Part shown: piece by piece, positions 1 to 9,204 of the stretch
How the letters are laid out: each line of letters starts with the position of its first letter
Numbering within the stretch: position 1 is the stretch's first letter
Origin: Candidatus Terasakiella magnetica
GTDB taxonomy: Bacteria > Pseudomonadota > Alphaproteobacteria > Rhodospirillales > Terasakiellaceae
Direction of reading: 5' to 3'
Assembly: GCF_900093605.1 (NCBI RefSeq)
Contig: NZ_FLYE01000045.1
Location: 124,001-188,000, forward strand
DNA length: 64,000 bases
Position numbers and translations under genes: made by a program
Notes under the pieces: generated by a model
Told to the model about the DNA's origin: nothing
The model's database searches: none
The model's input: the letters and a program-made list of their open reading frames with translations, nothing else

Positions 1-93
1 ATCAAATAGAAGCTCGGTAATGCTGGGTACTAAAGAGATAATACGTGCATCAGTTGCTGGATTATGTTGAGTGCCTATGGCATCAATAAACAT
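1..93 (-). CDS. Cobalamin-type (BtuF-like) substrate-binding protein, N-terminal fragment
   Basis: Only the first 31 codons are in the window; the gene runs off the left edge. Reading leftwards from the ATG at 93, the protein contains the string ARIISLVPSITELLFD. This is the hallmark N-terminal strand and helix of periplasmic-type binding proteins of the BtuF/FepB class, which deliver vitamin B12 or iron chelates to ABC importers. No signal peptide precedes the motif, so it may be one of the cytoplasmic cobalamin-binding relatives. The start lies 18 bases after the stop of the STAS gene and in the same frame, suggesting co-transcription. The family call rests on one short motif. Confidence 0.6.
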   Translation of the reverse strand, partial: MFIDAIGTQHNPATDARIISLVPSITELLFD

Positions 94-111
94 GGATAAA
101 GGCCAGAAGGC

Positions 112-417
112 TTAATCAATGATGTTAAACAATGTGTCAAAACGTGACAGTTTAAACATGCGTTTCACAAGGTTGTTGGCACCACGAATGGAAAGCCTGA
201 TCCCACATTGTTGTGCAGCTTCTTGAAGCTCTAACATCATGCCAAGGCCAGAAGAGTCGATATATTCAAATTCATCAACGTCTAAAATCCATTCCTTTTT
301 TTCGGACTGTGGCATTGCATCAGCAATCTCAAGCATTTTAGGACGAGAAGATGATTTAATATTCCCGTAGAAAGCCACACGTTTTACGTTACCTTCGTCT
401 AAAAGAGAATATTCCAT
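112..417 (-). CDS. STAS-domain anti-sigma factor antagonist-like protein
   Basis: This 101-residue single-domain STAS protein belongs to the SpoIIAA/RsbV class. Known members bind anti-sigma factors or kinases and are switched by phosphorylation of a conserved serine. The diagnostic loop IDSSGLG lies at about residues 53-59 with tandem serines at 55-56, so a phosphorylation switch is possible. The ATG at 417 has AAGG a few bases upstream. No partner serine kinase, PP2C phosphatase or sigma factor lies in the visible part of the window. The downstream same-strand neighbour is a BtuF-like gene. Family is confident; the partner is unknown. Confidence 0.85.
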   Translation of the reverse strand: MEYSLLDEGNVKRVAFYGNIKSSSRPKMLEIADAMPQSEKKEWILDVDEFEYIDSSGLGMMLELQEAAQQCGIRLSIRGANNLVKRMFKLSRFDTLFNIID

Positions 418-585
418 GTGTGACCTTTTTGAGTTTGATTCTTAATGTTGTTCGTAAACTAGACAGATTTCACAACGAATACAAGTGTCTATAGTTGTAT
501 GTCTATTGATCCTTTACGCTATTTACACTTATATCAAAATGCTAATCAAGTATATACTCTGTGCAAATACCTACTTTAAAGGGAT

Positions 586-1272
586 ATGTTTATGCGCCTG
601 TTAACATGCATTCTATTTTTGCTGATTATTTCCCCCGCTTGGGGCCAAGAAAAGCCAGAAGACCCAATATTGGCAGAGCGTGGCTGGCATGTGCTGAGCT
701 TTGATTATAAAAAACCCAATGTCTTTCGCGCCCATGAAGATGGTTCTATTGAAATCTCAACAAACGATAGCGTTTCGGTTCTATATAAAAGTCTCGATGT
801 AGACTTAGCCAAGACGCCCGTTCTTTCATGGCAGTGGAAAGTGGACCAAACGGTGCCTGTAACCGATTTAAGCGTGAAGGGCAAAGATGACCGCGCCGTT
901 GCCCTTTATATCAGCTTTCCTTTTGATTATGAACGCGCAGGCTTTTGGGAGCGTTTCATCCGCGCCATTGTGGTTGCCTTTAAAGGTGAAGATACGCCGG
1001 GCCGTGTGCTCACTTACGTCTGGGGTGGGGCGTATGAGGCGGGCACTGTTATTGAAAGCCCTTACCTAAAAAGCGCAGGTGGCATGACGATCTTGCGAAA
1101 AGCAACCGAGCCCACGGGCATTTGGTATCGCGATCAAATTAATATCGCGAAGGACTATGAACGCATTTTCGACCAGCCAGCCAACCAGCCCTATCAAATC
1201 GCCATTTCAGCCGATACGGACGATACAAAAGTCACCAGCCGCGCTTTTGTAAAAGACATTCGCTTTGAATAA
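586..1272 (+). CDS. DUF3047 family exported protein
   Basis: A 228-residue protein with a clear Sec signal peptide (about residues 1-20, ending near SPAWGQ) and a beta-rich body. It matches DUF3047 in pattern: early segment with SVLYKSL, a WQWKVD strand around residue 85, then a DDRAVALYISFPF block and a YVWGG segment. The family is periplasmic and its biochemical role is not known to me. AAAGGG lies a few bases before the ATG at 586; a second in-frame ATG two codons later is an alternative start. It stands alone, divergent from the STAS gene across a 168-base gap. Confidence 0.75.
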   Translation: MFMRLLTCILFLLIISPAWGQEKPEDPILAERGWHVLSFDYKKPNVFRAHEDGSIEISTNDSVSVLYKSLDVDLAKTPVLSWQWKVDQTVPVTDLSVKGKDDRAVALYISFPFDYERAGFWERFIRAIVVAFKGEDTPGRVLTYVWGGAYEAGTVIESPYLKSAGGMTILRKATEPTGIWYRDQINIAKDYERIFDQPANQPYQIAISADTDDTKVTSRAFVKDIRFE

Positions 1273-1332
1273 ATGATAATGTGCGCGCTCATGTTTTTAT
1301 GCTCCCTCTAACCTCATGATTTGTTGTTAAAA

Positions 1333-3138
1333 ATGTATATTGAACACGAAAACCCGCCTAAAGAACAACTCAAAGCCTTAATGGAATTATATTCAAAAGG
1401 TGAGCTTTTGAAGGCTTTGGAAAAGGTTGAATTCTTTTTGAAGGAATATGACCAGTCTATTTTCTTATGGAATGTATCGGGCGCTGTTCATTTAGGGCTT
1501 GGCAATTTTCAGGGTGCTGAGCTTTCTTTTAAAAGAACTGTCGAATTGAAACCTGATTTTGCTGAGGGCTTTTGCAATTATGGTCTTGCACTCCATAAGC
1601 AAGATAAAATCAATGAGGCGGTCAATGCATATCAAAAAAAACTGGAATTAAAACCGGATTTGGCAGAGGTACATAATAACCTTGGTCATTTATATCGGAC
1701 TCATAAAAAGCATCATGAGGCAGTGGAGAGTTATGGAAAAGCATTAAAGTATGACCCCGAAATACCGGAAGCTTTATTTTTTAAACATCATGAGCAGGCC
1801 CATATTTGTGATTGGAGTTTTTATGATGAATTTGATGCGATTAAGGACGATTTAGGAAAAGACGGCGCTGCGGTTGAACCCTTTAGCCTGATTAGTAAAG
1901 CAGATGATCCGCTTCTTCAAAAACGTTGTGCACAAAATTGTGCAGCGATAAAGCATAAAAGAAGCGAGAATAAACATTTCGAAAAGCCAGCCACGTTTCC
2001 TGAGAAAATCCGCATTGGTTATTTCTCCTCTGATTTAAATAATCATCCGATTATGTATTTATTTGCTGGGGTTTTAGAGCAGCATGATAAAGAAAAGTTT
2101 GAGATTATTGCCTTTTACTACGGCTCTGAAAAATCGGACCCTTTGAAAGAACAGGCGCAAAATAGTGTAGATGAGTTTATTAACATTAGGACGCTTTCTG
2201 ATAAGGATGCATTGGCGCTAATAAAAGAAAAGAAACTCGATATTGCTGTTGATATGAACGGTTATACGGGGATTAGTAAGACAGGATTGTTCGCTTATCG
2301 TTTAGCGCCTGTACAAATAAATTACCTAGGTTACCCAAGCACAATGGGTGCACCATTTATGGATTATATTGTTGCGAATAAAACGCTGATCCCTGATGAG
2401 AATAGACAATTTTATTCTGAAGAAATTATCTATATGCCTCATTCTTATCAGCCTAATGACGATACAAGAGTGATTTCTGATAAGGCACAATCGCGCGCGG
2501 ATTATAATTTGCCTGAAGACGGCTTTGTCTTTTGTTGCTTTAACAATAATTATAAATTCACACCGCGAGAATTTGATATCTGGATGCGTTTATTAAAGCG
2601 CGTTGAGGGGAGTGTGCTTTGGTTGTTGCAAACAAACCAATGGACACAAAGCAACCTCTGTAAAGAAGCTGAGCGACGCGGTGTTGACCCAAGCAGGATC
2701 ATTTTTGCCGATAAGGTCGATCCTGCAGAACACCTGGCGCGCCAGCGCTTAGGTGATCTGTTCTTAGATACATTTAATTATAATGCCCATACAACCGCGA
2801 GTGATGCTTTGTGGGTTGGATTGCCTATTTTGACAAAAGTCGGTTCTCAGTTTGCAGCCCGTGTTGCAGCCAGCTTGTTAAATGCAATTGATTTACCTGA
2901 GTTGATCACTCAAACCGAGCAAGAGTATGAAGAGCTGGCTTATGAGCTCGCAACGAATAAAATGCACCTACAGACGATTAGAGAAAAGCTGAAGTCAAAT
3001 AGGTCTAATAAACCTTTGTTCGATACAAAGCTTTATACACAGCATATAGAGGCCGCTTATAGAACCGCGTATCAAAAGTATTACGATGGCTGCGAGGCTG
3101 TCACCTTTGAGGTTGGTCCTGAGCCTAGGAATATGTGA
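1333..3138 (+). CDS. TPR-containing O-GlcNAc-transferase-type (SPINDLY-like) glycosyltransferase
   Basis: About 601 residues. TPR repeats occupy roughly residues 10-165 (for example an AVNAYQKKLELKPDLAEVHNNLG unit in pieces), followed by a GT41 catalytic region to about residue 580. GT41 landmarks are present: SSDLNNHP, DMNGYTG, LGYPSTMGAPFMDY, a FNNNYKFTP strand and NAHTTASDALW. The two histidines and the lysine used for UDP-sugar binding in eukaryotic OGT therefore have counterparts, so the enzyme looks active. Bacterial relatives glycosylate flagellin, adhesins or other proteins. The ATG at 1333 is preferred to an upstream TTG. It sits between unrelated genes, so the acceptor cannot be inferred. 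Confidence 0.85.
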   Translation: MYIEHENPPKEQLKALMELYSKGELLKALEKVEFFLKEYDQSIFLWNVSGAVHLGLGNFQGAELSFKRTVELKPDFAEGFCNYGLALHKQDKINEAVNAYQKKLELKPDLAEVHNNLGHLYRTHKKHHEAVESYGKALKYDPEIPEALFFKHHEQAHICDWSFYDEFDAIKDDLGKDGAAVEPFSLISKADDPLLQKRCAQNCAAIKHKRSENKHFEKPATFPEKIRIGYFSSDLNNHPIMYLFAGVLEQHDKEKFEIIAFYYGSEKSDPLKEQAQNSVDEFINIRTLSDKDALALIKEKKLDIAVDMNGYTGISKTGLFAYRLAPVQINYLGYPSTMGAPFMDYIVANKTLIPDENRQFYSEEIIYMPHSYQPNDDTRVISDKAQSRADYNLPEDGFVFCCFNNNYKFTPREFDIWMRLLKRVEGSVLWLLQTNQWTQSNLCKEAERRGVDPSRIIFADKVDPAEHLARQRLGDLFLDTFNYNAHTTASDALWVGLPILTKVGSQFAARVAASLLNAIDLPELITQTEQEYEELAYELATNKMHLQTIREKLKSNRSNKPLFDTKLYTQHIEAAYRTAYQKYYDGCEAVTFEVGPEPRNM

Positions 3139-3150
3139 GCCTCAACCGCC

Positions 3151-5208
3151 TTATTCTTCACTAATGGAGTGAATGAAGCTTGAGACAGTTTGATCAAGGG
3201 AGCGAATGTCAGCGTTCATGCTTTCAGCTTCCCAAAGCATCTGGATTGACGTGCCTGAGGAACGCGCGATCGCTTGGATCATATCACGGACTTTTTCAGA
3301 AACATCTTTGGCTTCATCATCAAGACTATTCACACTATCAGCAATATGGCGGGTTGAATTTTCTTGTTCGCTAACCGCATTTGAAATGGTGGATGAGATT
3401 GTGCTCATCTGATCGATTGTGGAATTGACGATGGCGATAGTATGGGCGGTCTCACCTGTTGCATTTTGGATTTGCATGATCTGTTCGGTGATGCCTTGGG
3501 TCGCTTGGGCCGTTTGATTGGCAAGATTTTTAACTTCGCTTGCAACAACGGCAAAGCCTTTACCCGCTTCACCTGCACGGGCAGCCTCAATAGTGGCGTT
3601 TAGGGCCAGCAGGTTTGTTTGATCGGCAATGCTGGTGATTAAATCAACCACTTCACCAATTTTATCTGCCGCACCGGATAGGCCTTGAATTTGTTCATTG
3701 GCGCGATCGGTTTGTTCAACCGCATTGGTGGAAATTTCAGATGATTGTTTCACCAGATCCCCAATATCGTGAATTGAGCCCGTCAGGCCGTTTGCAGTGG
3801 TGCGCATACTTTCAATGCTCACGATTGTGCGTTCCATGGCCTCGGCTACTTCAATGGAAATACTCGCGGATTTGTTCTGTGTTTTTGTGGCGTGTTCAGC
3901 GGAAGTTTCAACGGTTTGCGCACTTGTTGAAACCGTTGAAATCGTCTGTCCGGCAACAGTGCGGAACTGGCCCGTTTCATTTTCAACAAAAACAGCACGT
4001 TCTTGTTTTTGTTGCTGTTCAAGGTTTTGTTGTTGTTGCAGGGCTTCGGCTTGGTTTTTAGCTGTGACAAAGTCAAGGATTGCTAAACGGATCGCTTCAA
4101 TTTCTAAAAGTTTACTTTCCGGGATGCGTTTTGTCGCACTACTGTCATCAATATTATTCAGCGCATGGCGGATTTGAGCCAAAGGCGTGATGATAAACCT
4201 TTTTGCCAGCATCTGGATGGCGAGGAATAAGAGAATAAGAAGGAAAATTGAAAAGACCATCGTGAGCAAGCTGGAGTTGGCTTGATCTGTGGTCAGGTCC
4301 GCATTGGCCTTCATTTTTTCAGAGGCCTCATGGGCCTGATTGTTTAAAATGTTACGCAGGTTATCTAGTTGGGATTTTACCCGTAGGTTGGCTTGTGTTG
4401 TTTCTTCTTCATTCAGCACTTCCTGTGCGCGCAGTGAAAACACTTTATTGAGTGTTTCTAGTATCTCAACCTGTTCGCCCAGCAGTTCAAAGTCACCCGT
4501 ATTGGGCATGCGCTTGAGATAGGCATTTGAACGTTTAACAAGTGTGGCAAATTTCTTTTGTTCTTTCTCTATAATCTTGAGATCGCTTTGGCTTTGCAAA
4601 GAAAGGAGCAGCGTTGCAATGTCGCCAACAGAATTGATCAGGTTTGAGCTGTTATTGTTGAGAACGAAAAGTTCGTTAATTTCTTCAGCAAGGACCTCAG
4701 GTTCCCCGCTTGAGGAAATTTCTTCGAGTTTTTCTTCCACCTGAAAAAAAGAATCTTCTGAGGCTGAGCCAAGGGTGCTTTTAAGGTCTGATAGGGTGTC
4801 TTTTGCTGTTTTTACAGCCTTGGCGATCCCTTTAGAAAGCGTATCATTTTGATCGCCAAGGGACTTGGCTGTCGAAATCTCTTGCCACACTTTATCAACA
4901 GATGAGCTGTTTTCTGTATCCAGCAGTTTTTTGAGTTCTGTTGTTTGTTTGCTTAAAGCCGCATAGGTTTGAGAGCGTTCTTCAATTGTTTGGCTATGAA
5001 TAAGTTGCAAGGTTGCTAAAACGATCTCATCAGTAATGAAAACGGCTTTATGGTCTTTAGAGGTGATATCAATCAACTCACCTGTTGCTTTTGCTTCATT
5101 AGAGATCTGATTCAAGGTGGTGATCCCTGAAATACCCAGACCTGAAATCATCACGATTAAAGCGATAAACCCAAAGAAAGTGCTTCTTGCCAGTGAAATC
5201 TGTTTCAT
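3151..5208 (-). CDS. Methyl-accepting chemotaxis protein
   Basis: A chemoreceptor of about 685 residues. It has a first membrane segment near the N-terminus, a long helical periplasmic sensor region (about 30-320), a second membrane segment (SLLTMVFSIFLLILLFLAIQ), a HAMP-like linker, and a cytoplasmic signalling hairpin. The hairpin tip carries the canonical NLLALNATIEAARAGEAGKG string. Such proteins relay periplasmic signals to CheW/CheA. The ATG at 5208 has GGGCAAG upstream and gives a good membrane anchor; an upstream TTG would add 12 non-membrane residues. It lies 66 bases behind a periplasmic haem-domain gene on the same strand. The ligand is unknown. Confidence 0.92.
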   Translation of the reverse strand: MKQISLARSTFFGFIALIVMISGLGISGITTLNQISNEAKATGELIDITSKDHKAVFITDEIVLATLQLIHSQTIEERSQTYAALSKQTTELKKLLDTENSSSVDKVWQEISTAKSLGDQNDTLSKGIAKAVKTAKDTLSDLKSTLGSASEDSFFQVEEKLEEISSSGEPEVLAEEINELFVLNNNSSNLINSVGDIATLLLSLQSQSDLKIIEKEQKKFATLVKRSNAYLKRMPNTGDFELLGEQVEILETLNKVFSLRAQEVLNEEETTQANLRVKSQLDNLRNILNNQAHEASEKMKANADLTTDQANSSLLTMVFSIFLLILLFLAIQMLAKRFIITPLAQIRHALNNIDDSSATKRIPESKLLEIEAIRLAILDFVTAKNQAEALQQQQNLEQQQKQERAVFVENETGQFRTVAGQTISTVSTSAQTVETSAEHATKTQNKSASISIEVAEAMERTIVSIESMRTTANGLTGSIHDIGDLVKQSSEISTNAVEQTDRANEQIQGLSGAADKIGEVVDLITSIADQTNLLALNATIEAARAGEAGKGFAVVASEVKNLANQTAQATQGITEQIMQIQNATGETAHTIAIVNSTIDQMSTISSTISNAVSEQENSTRHIADSVNSLDDEAKDVSEKVRDMIQAIARSSGTSIQMLWEAESMNADIRSLDQTVSSFIHSISEE

Positions 5209-5274
5209 AGCTTGCCCATAGCTAAACAAGGGTAGGCCAAGCAAATAGAATGCTCAGCCTGCCCGTATTTTGAT

Positions 5275-6117
5275 TTATTTTGTTGAAAGAGTGAGTGTCT
5301 TAGAGCTGCTGTGCTTTGCACCGCCAACACTGTTAAATGTTGCTAAAGACATCAAGATGGTGCCATTTGTGGGAATGATCGCATCATCTGGATTACCTGT
5401 ATCAACCTTTCTTGCCAGCTCCAGCGTCCATGTGCCATTTGCCCATGTGCTTTTGGCTTTGATGTCTGCAATGCTGCCTGAGGGAGAATCCGCCAGCTTA
5501 TAGCGCGGCATGATATCTTGTTCTTTCACATCATATTTGGCTGATTTATAAAGCTTTGGGCCTTCATCACTCATGCGGCGGACATAGACAACGCCATTGT
5601 CCCCTTTGAATTTTTTCGCTTTTTCAAAAGGCTGGGCATCAATTTTCCACCATTTGTCATGGGCAATACCATTGGGGTCTGAACGTGAGGCTTTCCAGTG
5701 CCAAACATCGGCTGTAAAGGATTTGCCAGACAGTTTATTGGCATCGAAATCGCCGCCCATCGCAAAGCTCAAGGCAAGGCGGTCTTCTTGTTCTTTAGTC
5801 CGTTTGTAACTAACCGTTTCTTCATCCCATTTATAAGGTTTGTGAAGACGGTTTTCATTTCCATCTTTCCAGACAGCTAGAAAATAAATCATATCACCAT
5901 TGATTGCGGCTTTTAGGTTGACTGACTTGGTACCATCTTTGCCATCAAGCATAACCTCAGTGCCTGTCACAGACGCCCAGTCCGCAGCATTGCCATCAAG
6001 AGTGATCGCTGTTGCCTTGGCTGCGGTGATTGTTTCACCAGCATGAGCCAGATGCGCGCTACCCAATAAAACGCATGTGCCCGCAAGAGTGGTAAGCAAT
6101 TTTGATTTCATTTTCAT
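5275..6117 (-). CDS. Periplasmic haem-binding protein, ethylbenzene dehydrogenase gamma-subunit-like
   Basis: A 280-residue exported protein; the signal peptide ends at about AHLAHA. The body resembles the haem-b domain of ethylbenzene dehydrogenase and related type II DMSO-reductase gamma subunits: an ITLDGNAADWASV opening strand, a KAAINGDMIYFLAVWKD segment, a DVWHWKASRSDP block, and a terminal WTLELARK strand. In that family haem b is bound by Met and Lys side chains; I cannot pick the ligands with certainty. No molybdenum catalytic or Fe-S subunit is nearby. The protein therefore stands alone, with a chemoreceptor downstream, and may be an electron-carrying or sensing module. Confidence 0.75.
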   Translation of the reverse strand: MKMKSKLLTTLAGTCVLLGSAHLAHAGETITAAKATAITLDGNAADWASVTGTEVMLDGKDGTKSVNLKAAINGDMIYFLAVWKDGNENRLHKPYKWDEETVSYKRTKEQEDRLALSFAMGGDFDANKLSGKSFTADVWHWKASRSDPNGIAHDKWWKIDAQPFEKAKKFKGDNGVVYVRRMSDEGPKLYKSAKYDVKEQDIMPRYKLADSPSGSIADIKAKSTWANGTWTLELARKVDTGNPDDAIIPTNGTILMSLATFNSVGGAKHSSSKTLTLSTK

Positions 6118-6319
6118 TTATACTTATCCCTGAATTTATATCATAGAAATGAATGATTGAACTCCTGAGGGAACTAATCATCCTCAAAAGATGTGGGATT
6201 TTATATAAATTTTTATTTAAATTGAAATAAGTATTTTTACGTATCTTTTAAGAAGAAGATAGTAAGCTGCTGTTAGTAATGACTTTATTATATTAAATTT
6301 CTTTTATCTTAGAATAATT
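6118..6319. other. AT-rich intergenic region
   Basis: About 200 bases of strongly A+T-rich sequence between the start of the haem-domain gene and the end of the ABC-F gene. I see no open reading frame, no convincing terminator and no RNA gene. The promoter of the haem-protein/chemoreceptor unit must lie in its left part. Confidence 0.5.
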
Positions 6320-8194
6320 TTAAGTTGATTCCAAGGCTTCAGCAAGCTCTAGCCATTCCATTTCGGCTTCTTCAAGTTGATTGGAAACATCACCCAGTTT
6401 GATTTGGATTTCTTGTAGTTTTTCACTGGGGCCCTCATAAATTTTCGGGTCTGCCAGTTTGGTTTCTATTTTCTCTTTTTCCACTGTTAATTGTTCCACG
6501 CGCTTTTCAGCGGCCTTGGCTTTTTTGCGCAAAGGGGCTTGGGCGGCGCGTTGGGCAGCACGGTCTTGGCGGTTGGCTTTTTTCTGGTTTATGGTGCTGT
6601 CTTGGTTGCTTGTTGATTTCTTTTCGCCTTTGCGGCTTTCAATCAATTGGCGTTTATATTCATTTAAATCACCGTCAAAGGCTTTGCAGTCGCCTTTTTC
6701 AACGATCCATAGGCGATCACAGGTCAGTTCCAGTAGGTGAGGGTCGTGTGACACAATCACCACAGCACCATCATAATTGTTAATGGCTTGGACCAAAGCT
6801 TCGCGGCTATCCACATCTAGGTGGTTGGTCGGCTCATCTAAAAACATGATGTGGGGGGCTTCATAGCTCATCAATGCAAAGAGCAGACGGGCTTTTTCCC
6901 CACCGGAGAGCTTTTCAATTTTACTGTCAGCGCGCTCACCTTCAAAACCAAAACGACCAAGCTGCGCACGTACTTTTGACTCAATAGCACCGGGCATAAG
7001 CTGGGCCATATGGTCAAAAGGTGTTTTTTGTACATTGAGCTCATCGGTTTGATGCTGGGCAAAATAGCCGACTTTCAACTTGGATGATTTGCGCACCATG
7101 CCATCAAGTGGCTTAAGGCGAGACGCCAGCAGCTTCACAAGGGTGGATTTACCGTTCCCATTGGCCCCAAGCAGGGCAATGCGGTCATCCATATCAATGC
7201 GCAAGGATAGGCTTTTTAAGATCGGCTTATCGGTTTCATAGCCAACGGTGGTGTCTTCCATGGCCAAAAGCGGGGAAGATAGCGGTTCAGGGTCGGGGAA
7301 ATCAAAAGAATAGGTCTTTTCTTCCATGACCGAGGCGATGGGCTCCATACGTTCCAGCATCTTAAGGCGGCTTTGGGCCTGTTTGGCTTTGGTTGCCTTG
7401 GCACGGAAACGATCGACAAAACTTTGCAAATGTTTGCGTTGGGCCAATTGTTTGGATTGGGCTTTGGCTTGGAGGGCAAGCTTTTCACGCCGTGTTTTTT
7501 CAAACACATCGTAATTACCGCCATAACGGTTGAGCTTGCAATGTTCCAGATGGACGATCTCATCCACCACATTATTAAGAAGGGTACGTTCGTGGCTGAT
7601 GACCAAGATGGTGCCTTGATAGCGTTTTAGATAATCTTCCAGCCACATGACGGCTTCAAGGTCGAGGTGGTTGGTTGGCTCATCCAGCAATAATAGGTCA
7701 GGCTTGGCAAAAAGGGCAGCCGCCAAAGCCACGCGCATTTGCCAGCCCCCTGAAAAATCACTGCACGGGCGCATTTGGGCGTCATGGTCAAAGCCAAGGC
7801 CTTGTAAGATGGTGGCGGCGCGTGCTGGCGCACTATGGGCATCAATATCGCTTAGACGGGCGTGAATTTCACCAATACGGTTGGGGTCTTGGCAGGTTTC
7901 GACTTCTGCCAGCAGGCTTTCACGCTCGGTATCTGCTTTAAGGACTGTTTCTAATAAACTGTCCGTTCCTGTGGGGGCTTCTTGGGCGACTCGGCCCACA
8001 CGGGCGCGCTTTTGCACAGAAAGGCCGCCATCATTAGGAGAAATCTCATCCATGATGAGTTTAAACAATGTGGACTTGCCTGTGCCGTTTTTGCCCACTA
8101 ATCCCACCTTGTGACCCGCCGGAACAACTACGGTTGCTTGGTCAAACAAGAGGCGCCCGCCAATGCGGTATGTCAGATCATTTATATGTAACAT
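6320..8194 (-). CDS. ABC-F family ATPase (duplicated ABC domains, ribosome-associated type)
   Basis: 624 residues with two fused nucleotide-binding domains and no membrane segments. Walker A motifs are GKNGTGKST (near residue 35) and GANGNGKST (near 340). The signature motifs are FSGGWQMR and LSGGEKAR, and the Walker B motifs are LLLLDEPTNHLD and IMFLDEPTNHLD. A charged linker joins the domains, and a C-terminal coiled-coil tail spans about 530-624. This is the YheS/Uup type of ABC-F protein, cytoplasmic factors that act on ribosomes or nucleic acids rather than in transport. It is transcribed divergently from ndk. Confidence 0.93.
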   Translation of the reverse strand: MLHINDLTYRIGGRLLFDQATVVVPAGHKVGLVGKNGTGKSTLFKLIMDEISPNDGGLSVQKRARVGRVAQEAPTGTDSLLETVLKADTERESLLAEVETCQDPNRIGEIHARLSDIDAHSAPARAATILQGLGFDHDAQMRPCSDFSGGWQMRVALAAALFAKPDLLLLDEPTNHLDLEAVMWLEDYLKRYQGTILVISHERTLLNNVVDEIVHLEHCKLNRYGGNYDVFEKTRREKLALQAKAQSKQLAQRKHLQSFVDRFRAKATKAKQAQSRLKMLERMEPIASVMEEKTYSFDFPDPEPLSSPLLAMEDTTVGYETDKPILKSLSLRIDMDDRIALLGANGNGKSTLVKLLASRLKPLDGMVRKSSKLKVGYFAQHQTDELNVQKTPFDHMAQLMPGAIESKVRAQLGRFGFEGERADSKIEKLSGGEKARLLFALMSYEAPHIMFLDEPTNHLDVDSREALVQAINNYDGAVVIVSHDPHLLELTCDRLWIVEKGDCKAFDGDLNEYKRQLIESRKGEKKSTSNQDSTINQKKANRQDRAAQRAAQAPLRKKAKAAEKRVEQLTVEKEKIETKLADPKIYEGPSEKLQEIQIKLGDVSNQLEEAEMEWLELAEALEST

Positions 8195-8226
8195 GACGCC
8201 TAAATAGCATAATTTTTGTGCAAATC

Positions 8227-8250
8227 ATCAGGAAAGTTCAATTTCCTGAT
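8227..8250. promoter_or_regulatory. Perfect palindrome upstream of the ndk promoter
   Basis: ATCAGGAAA and TTTCCTGAT form 9-bp arms around a 6-base centre, in the gap between the divergent ABC-F and ndk genes and only 8 bases upstream of the putative ndk -35 box. The position suits an operator. A hairpin in a divergent leader is the alternative. No bound regulator is known. Confidence 0.45.
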
Positions 8251-8258
8251 TTGTGCAG

Positions 8259-8287
8259 TTGCAAAATCTTTTTCGACACTGTATAAG
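8259..8287 (+). promoter_or_regulatory. Predicted sigma-70-type promoter of ndk
   Basis: TTGCAA and TATAAG are separated by exactly 17 bases, and transcription would start about 65 bases before the ndk ATG. Prediction is from sequence match only. Confidence 0.55.
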
Positions 8288-8360
8288 GCGCCCACTTTGT
8301 CGCAAGGCATGAGCGTTGCGGCTTAACAGAGATTTATATAGATAAAGGGGTTTCCCTAGT

Positions 8361-8783
8361 ATGGCTATCGAACGTACACTGTCCATCATCAAGCCGGACG
8401 CAACTCGTCGTAACTTGACAGGTCAAATCATCGCACGCTTTGAAGAAAAAGGCCTGCGCGTTGTTGCTTCTAAACGCATCAAACTGTCCCAAGCACAAGC
8501 TGAAGGCTTCTACGCTGTACATAAAGAGCGTTCTTTCTTTGGTGAGCTGGTTGAATACATGATGTCTGAGCCGGTTGTTGTTCAGGTTTTGGAAGGCGAA
8601 AACGCTATCCTTGCTAACCGTGAGATCATGGGCGCAACAAACCCTGCAAATGCTGACGAAGGCACAATCCGTAAAGATTTCGCTGTCGACGTTCAAGAGA
8701 ACTCAGTACACGGTTCTGACGCTCCTGAAACGGCTGCTGAAGAAATCGCTTACTTCTTCTCTGCATGTGAGATCGTTGGCTAA
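8361..8783 (+). CDS. ndk: Nucleoside diphosphate kinase
   Basis: 140 residues, the normal length for bacterial Ndk. The enzyme transfers the gamma phosphate of ATP to nucleoside diphosphates through a phosphohistidine. The active-site histidine is H117 in NSVHGSD, and the N-terminal TLSIIKPDA strand and the later [11 protein letters not shown] loop are intact. The gene is monocistronic: its own promoter-like boxes lie upstream and a strong terminator follows. Confidence 0.98.
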   Translation: MAIERTLSIIKPDATRRNLTGQIIARFEEKGLRVVASKRIKLSQAQAEGFYAVHKERSFFGELVEYMMSEPVVVQVLEGENAILANREIMGATNPANADEGTIRKDFAVDVQENSVHGSDAPETAAEEIAYFFSACEIVG

Positions 8784-8833
8784 TCAATCCTCTTAGGATT
8801 TGTTAGCGCAAAGATTGCGTGCATACAGAATTT

Positions 8834-8873
8834 AAAAAGACCCGTTGGGATGACCTGACGGGTCTTTTTTTGT
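8834..8873 (+). terminator. Rho-independent terminator of ndk
   Basis: Complementary arms AAAAAGACCCGT and ACGGGTCTTTTT enclose a short loop and are followed by a run of T. It lies 50 bases after the ndk stop and should act in both directions. Confidence 0.9.
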
Positions 8874-8961
8874 GGGAGGCTCACAGATTTGACCAACGTC
8901 ATATGTTGGATCGTTTGAGGTTGTTAAGGAAGGGCAATCTTATTTATTTGGAGTTTCTCTC

Positions 8962-9204
8962 ATGACGAGTTTTTATTTTTCCCTTGCTGGTGATAACCAA
9001 ATTGCTGCTGTTGAAGCCGATATCGAGTTAGGCCAGCAGGCTGATGGAAGTGTTGTTCATGAGATTTTTAATTGTCCTGCCCAAGCGCAGATTGAAGATG
9101 CAGCATTTTTGTTAGTAAAAGGCCCTCTTAAAGAGGGGAGTTTCAGGCATAGTTTTGTTGATCTTGCCTCTGGTGGTTCCTCTTGCTGTGGCTCTTGTAG
9201 TTAA
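8962..9204 (+). CDS. Small hypothetical protein with Cys-rich C-terminus
   Basis: 80 residues, no family recognised. The body looks soluble (an acidic AVEADIELGQQ segment and a central FNCPAQAQIEDAAFLLVKG stretch). The tail ends SSCCGSCS, with a Cys-Cys-x-x-Cys cluster suited to metal or Fe-S binding or disulfide exchange. TTTGGAG lies about 9 bases before the ATG. The gene is convergent with the next small gene, and their stop codons share the palindrome TTAA at 9201-9204. Coding nature is supported by the ribosome binding site and the tight junction, but no homologue is known to me. Confidence 0.6.
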   Translation: MTSFYFSLAGDNQIAAVEADIELGQQADGSVVHEIFNCPAQAQIEDAAFLLVKGPLKEGSFRHSFVDLASGGSSCCGSCS

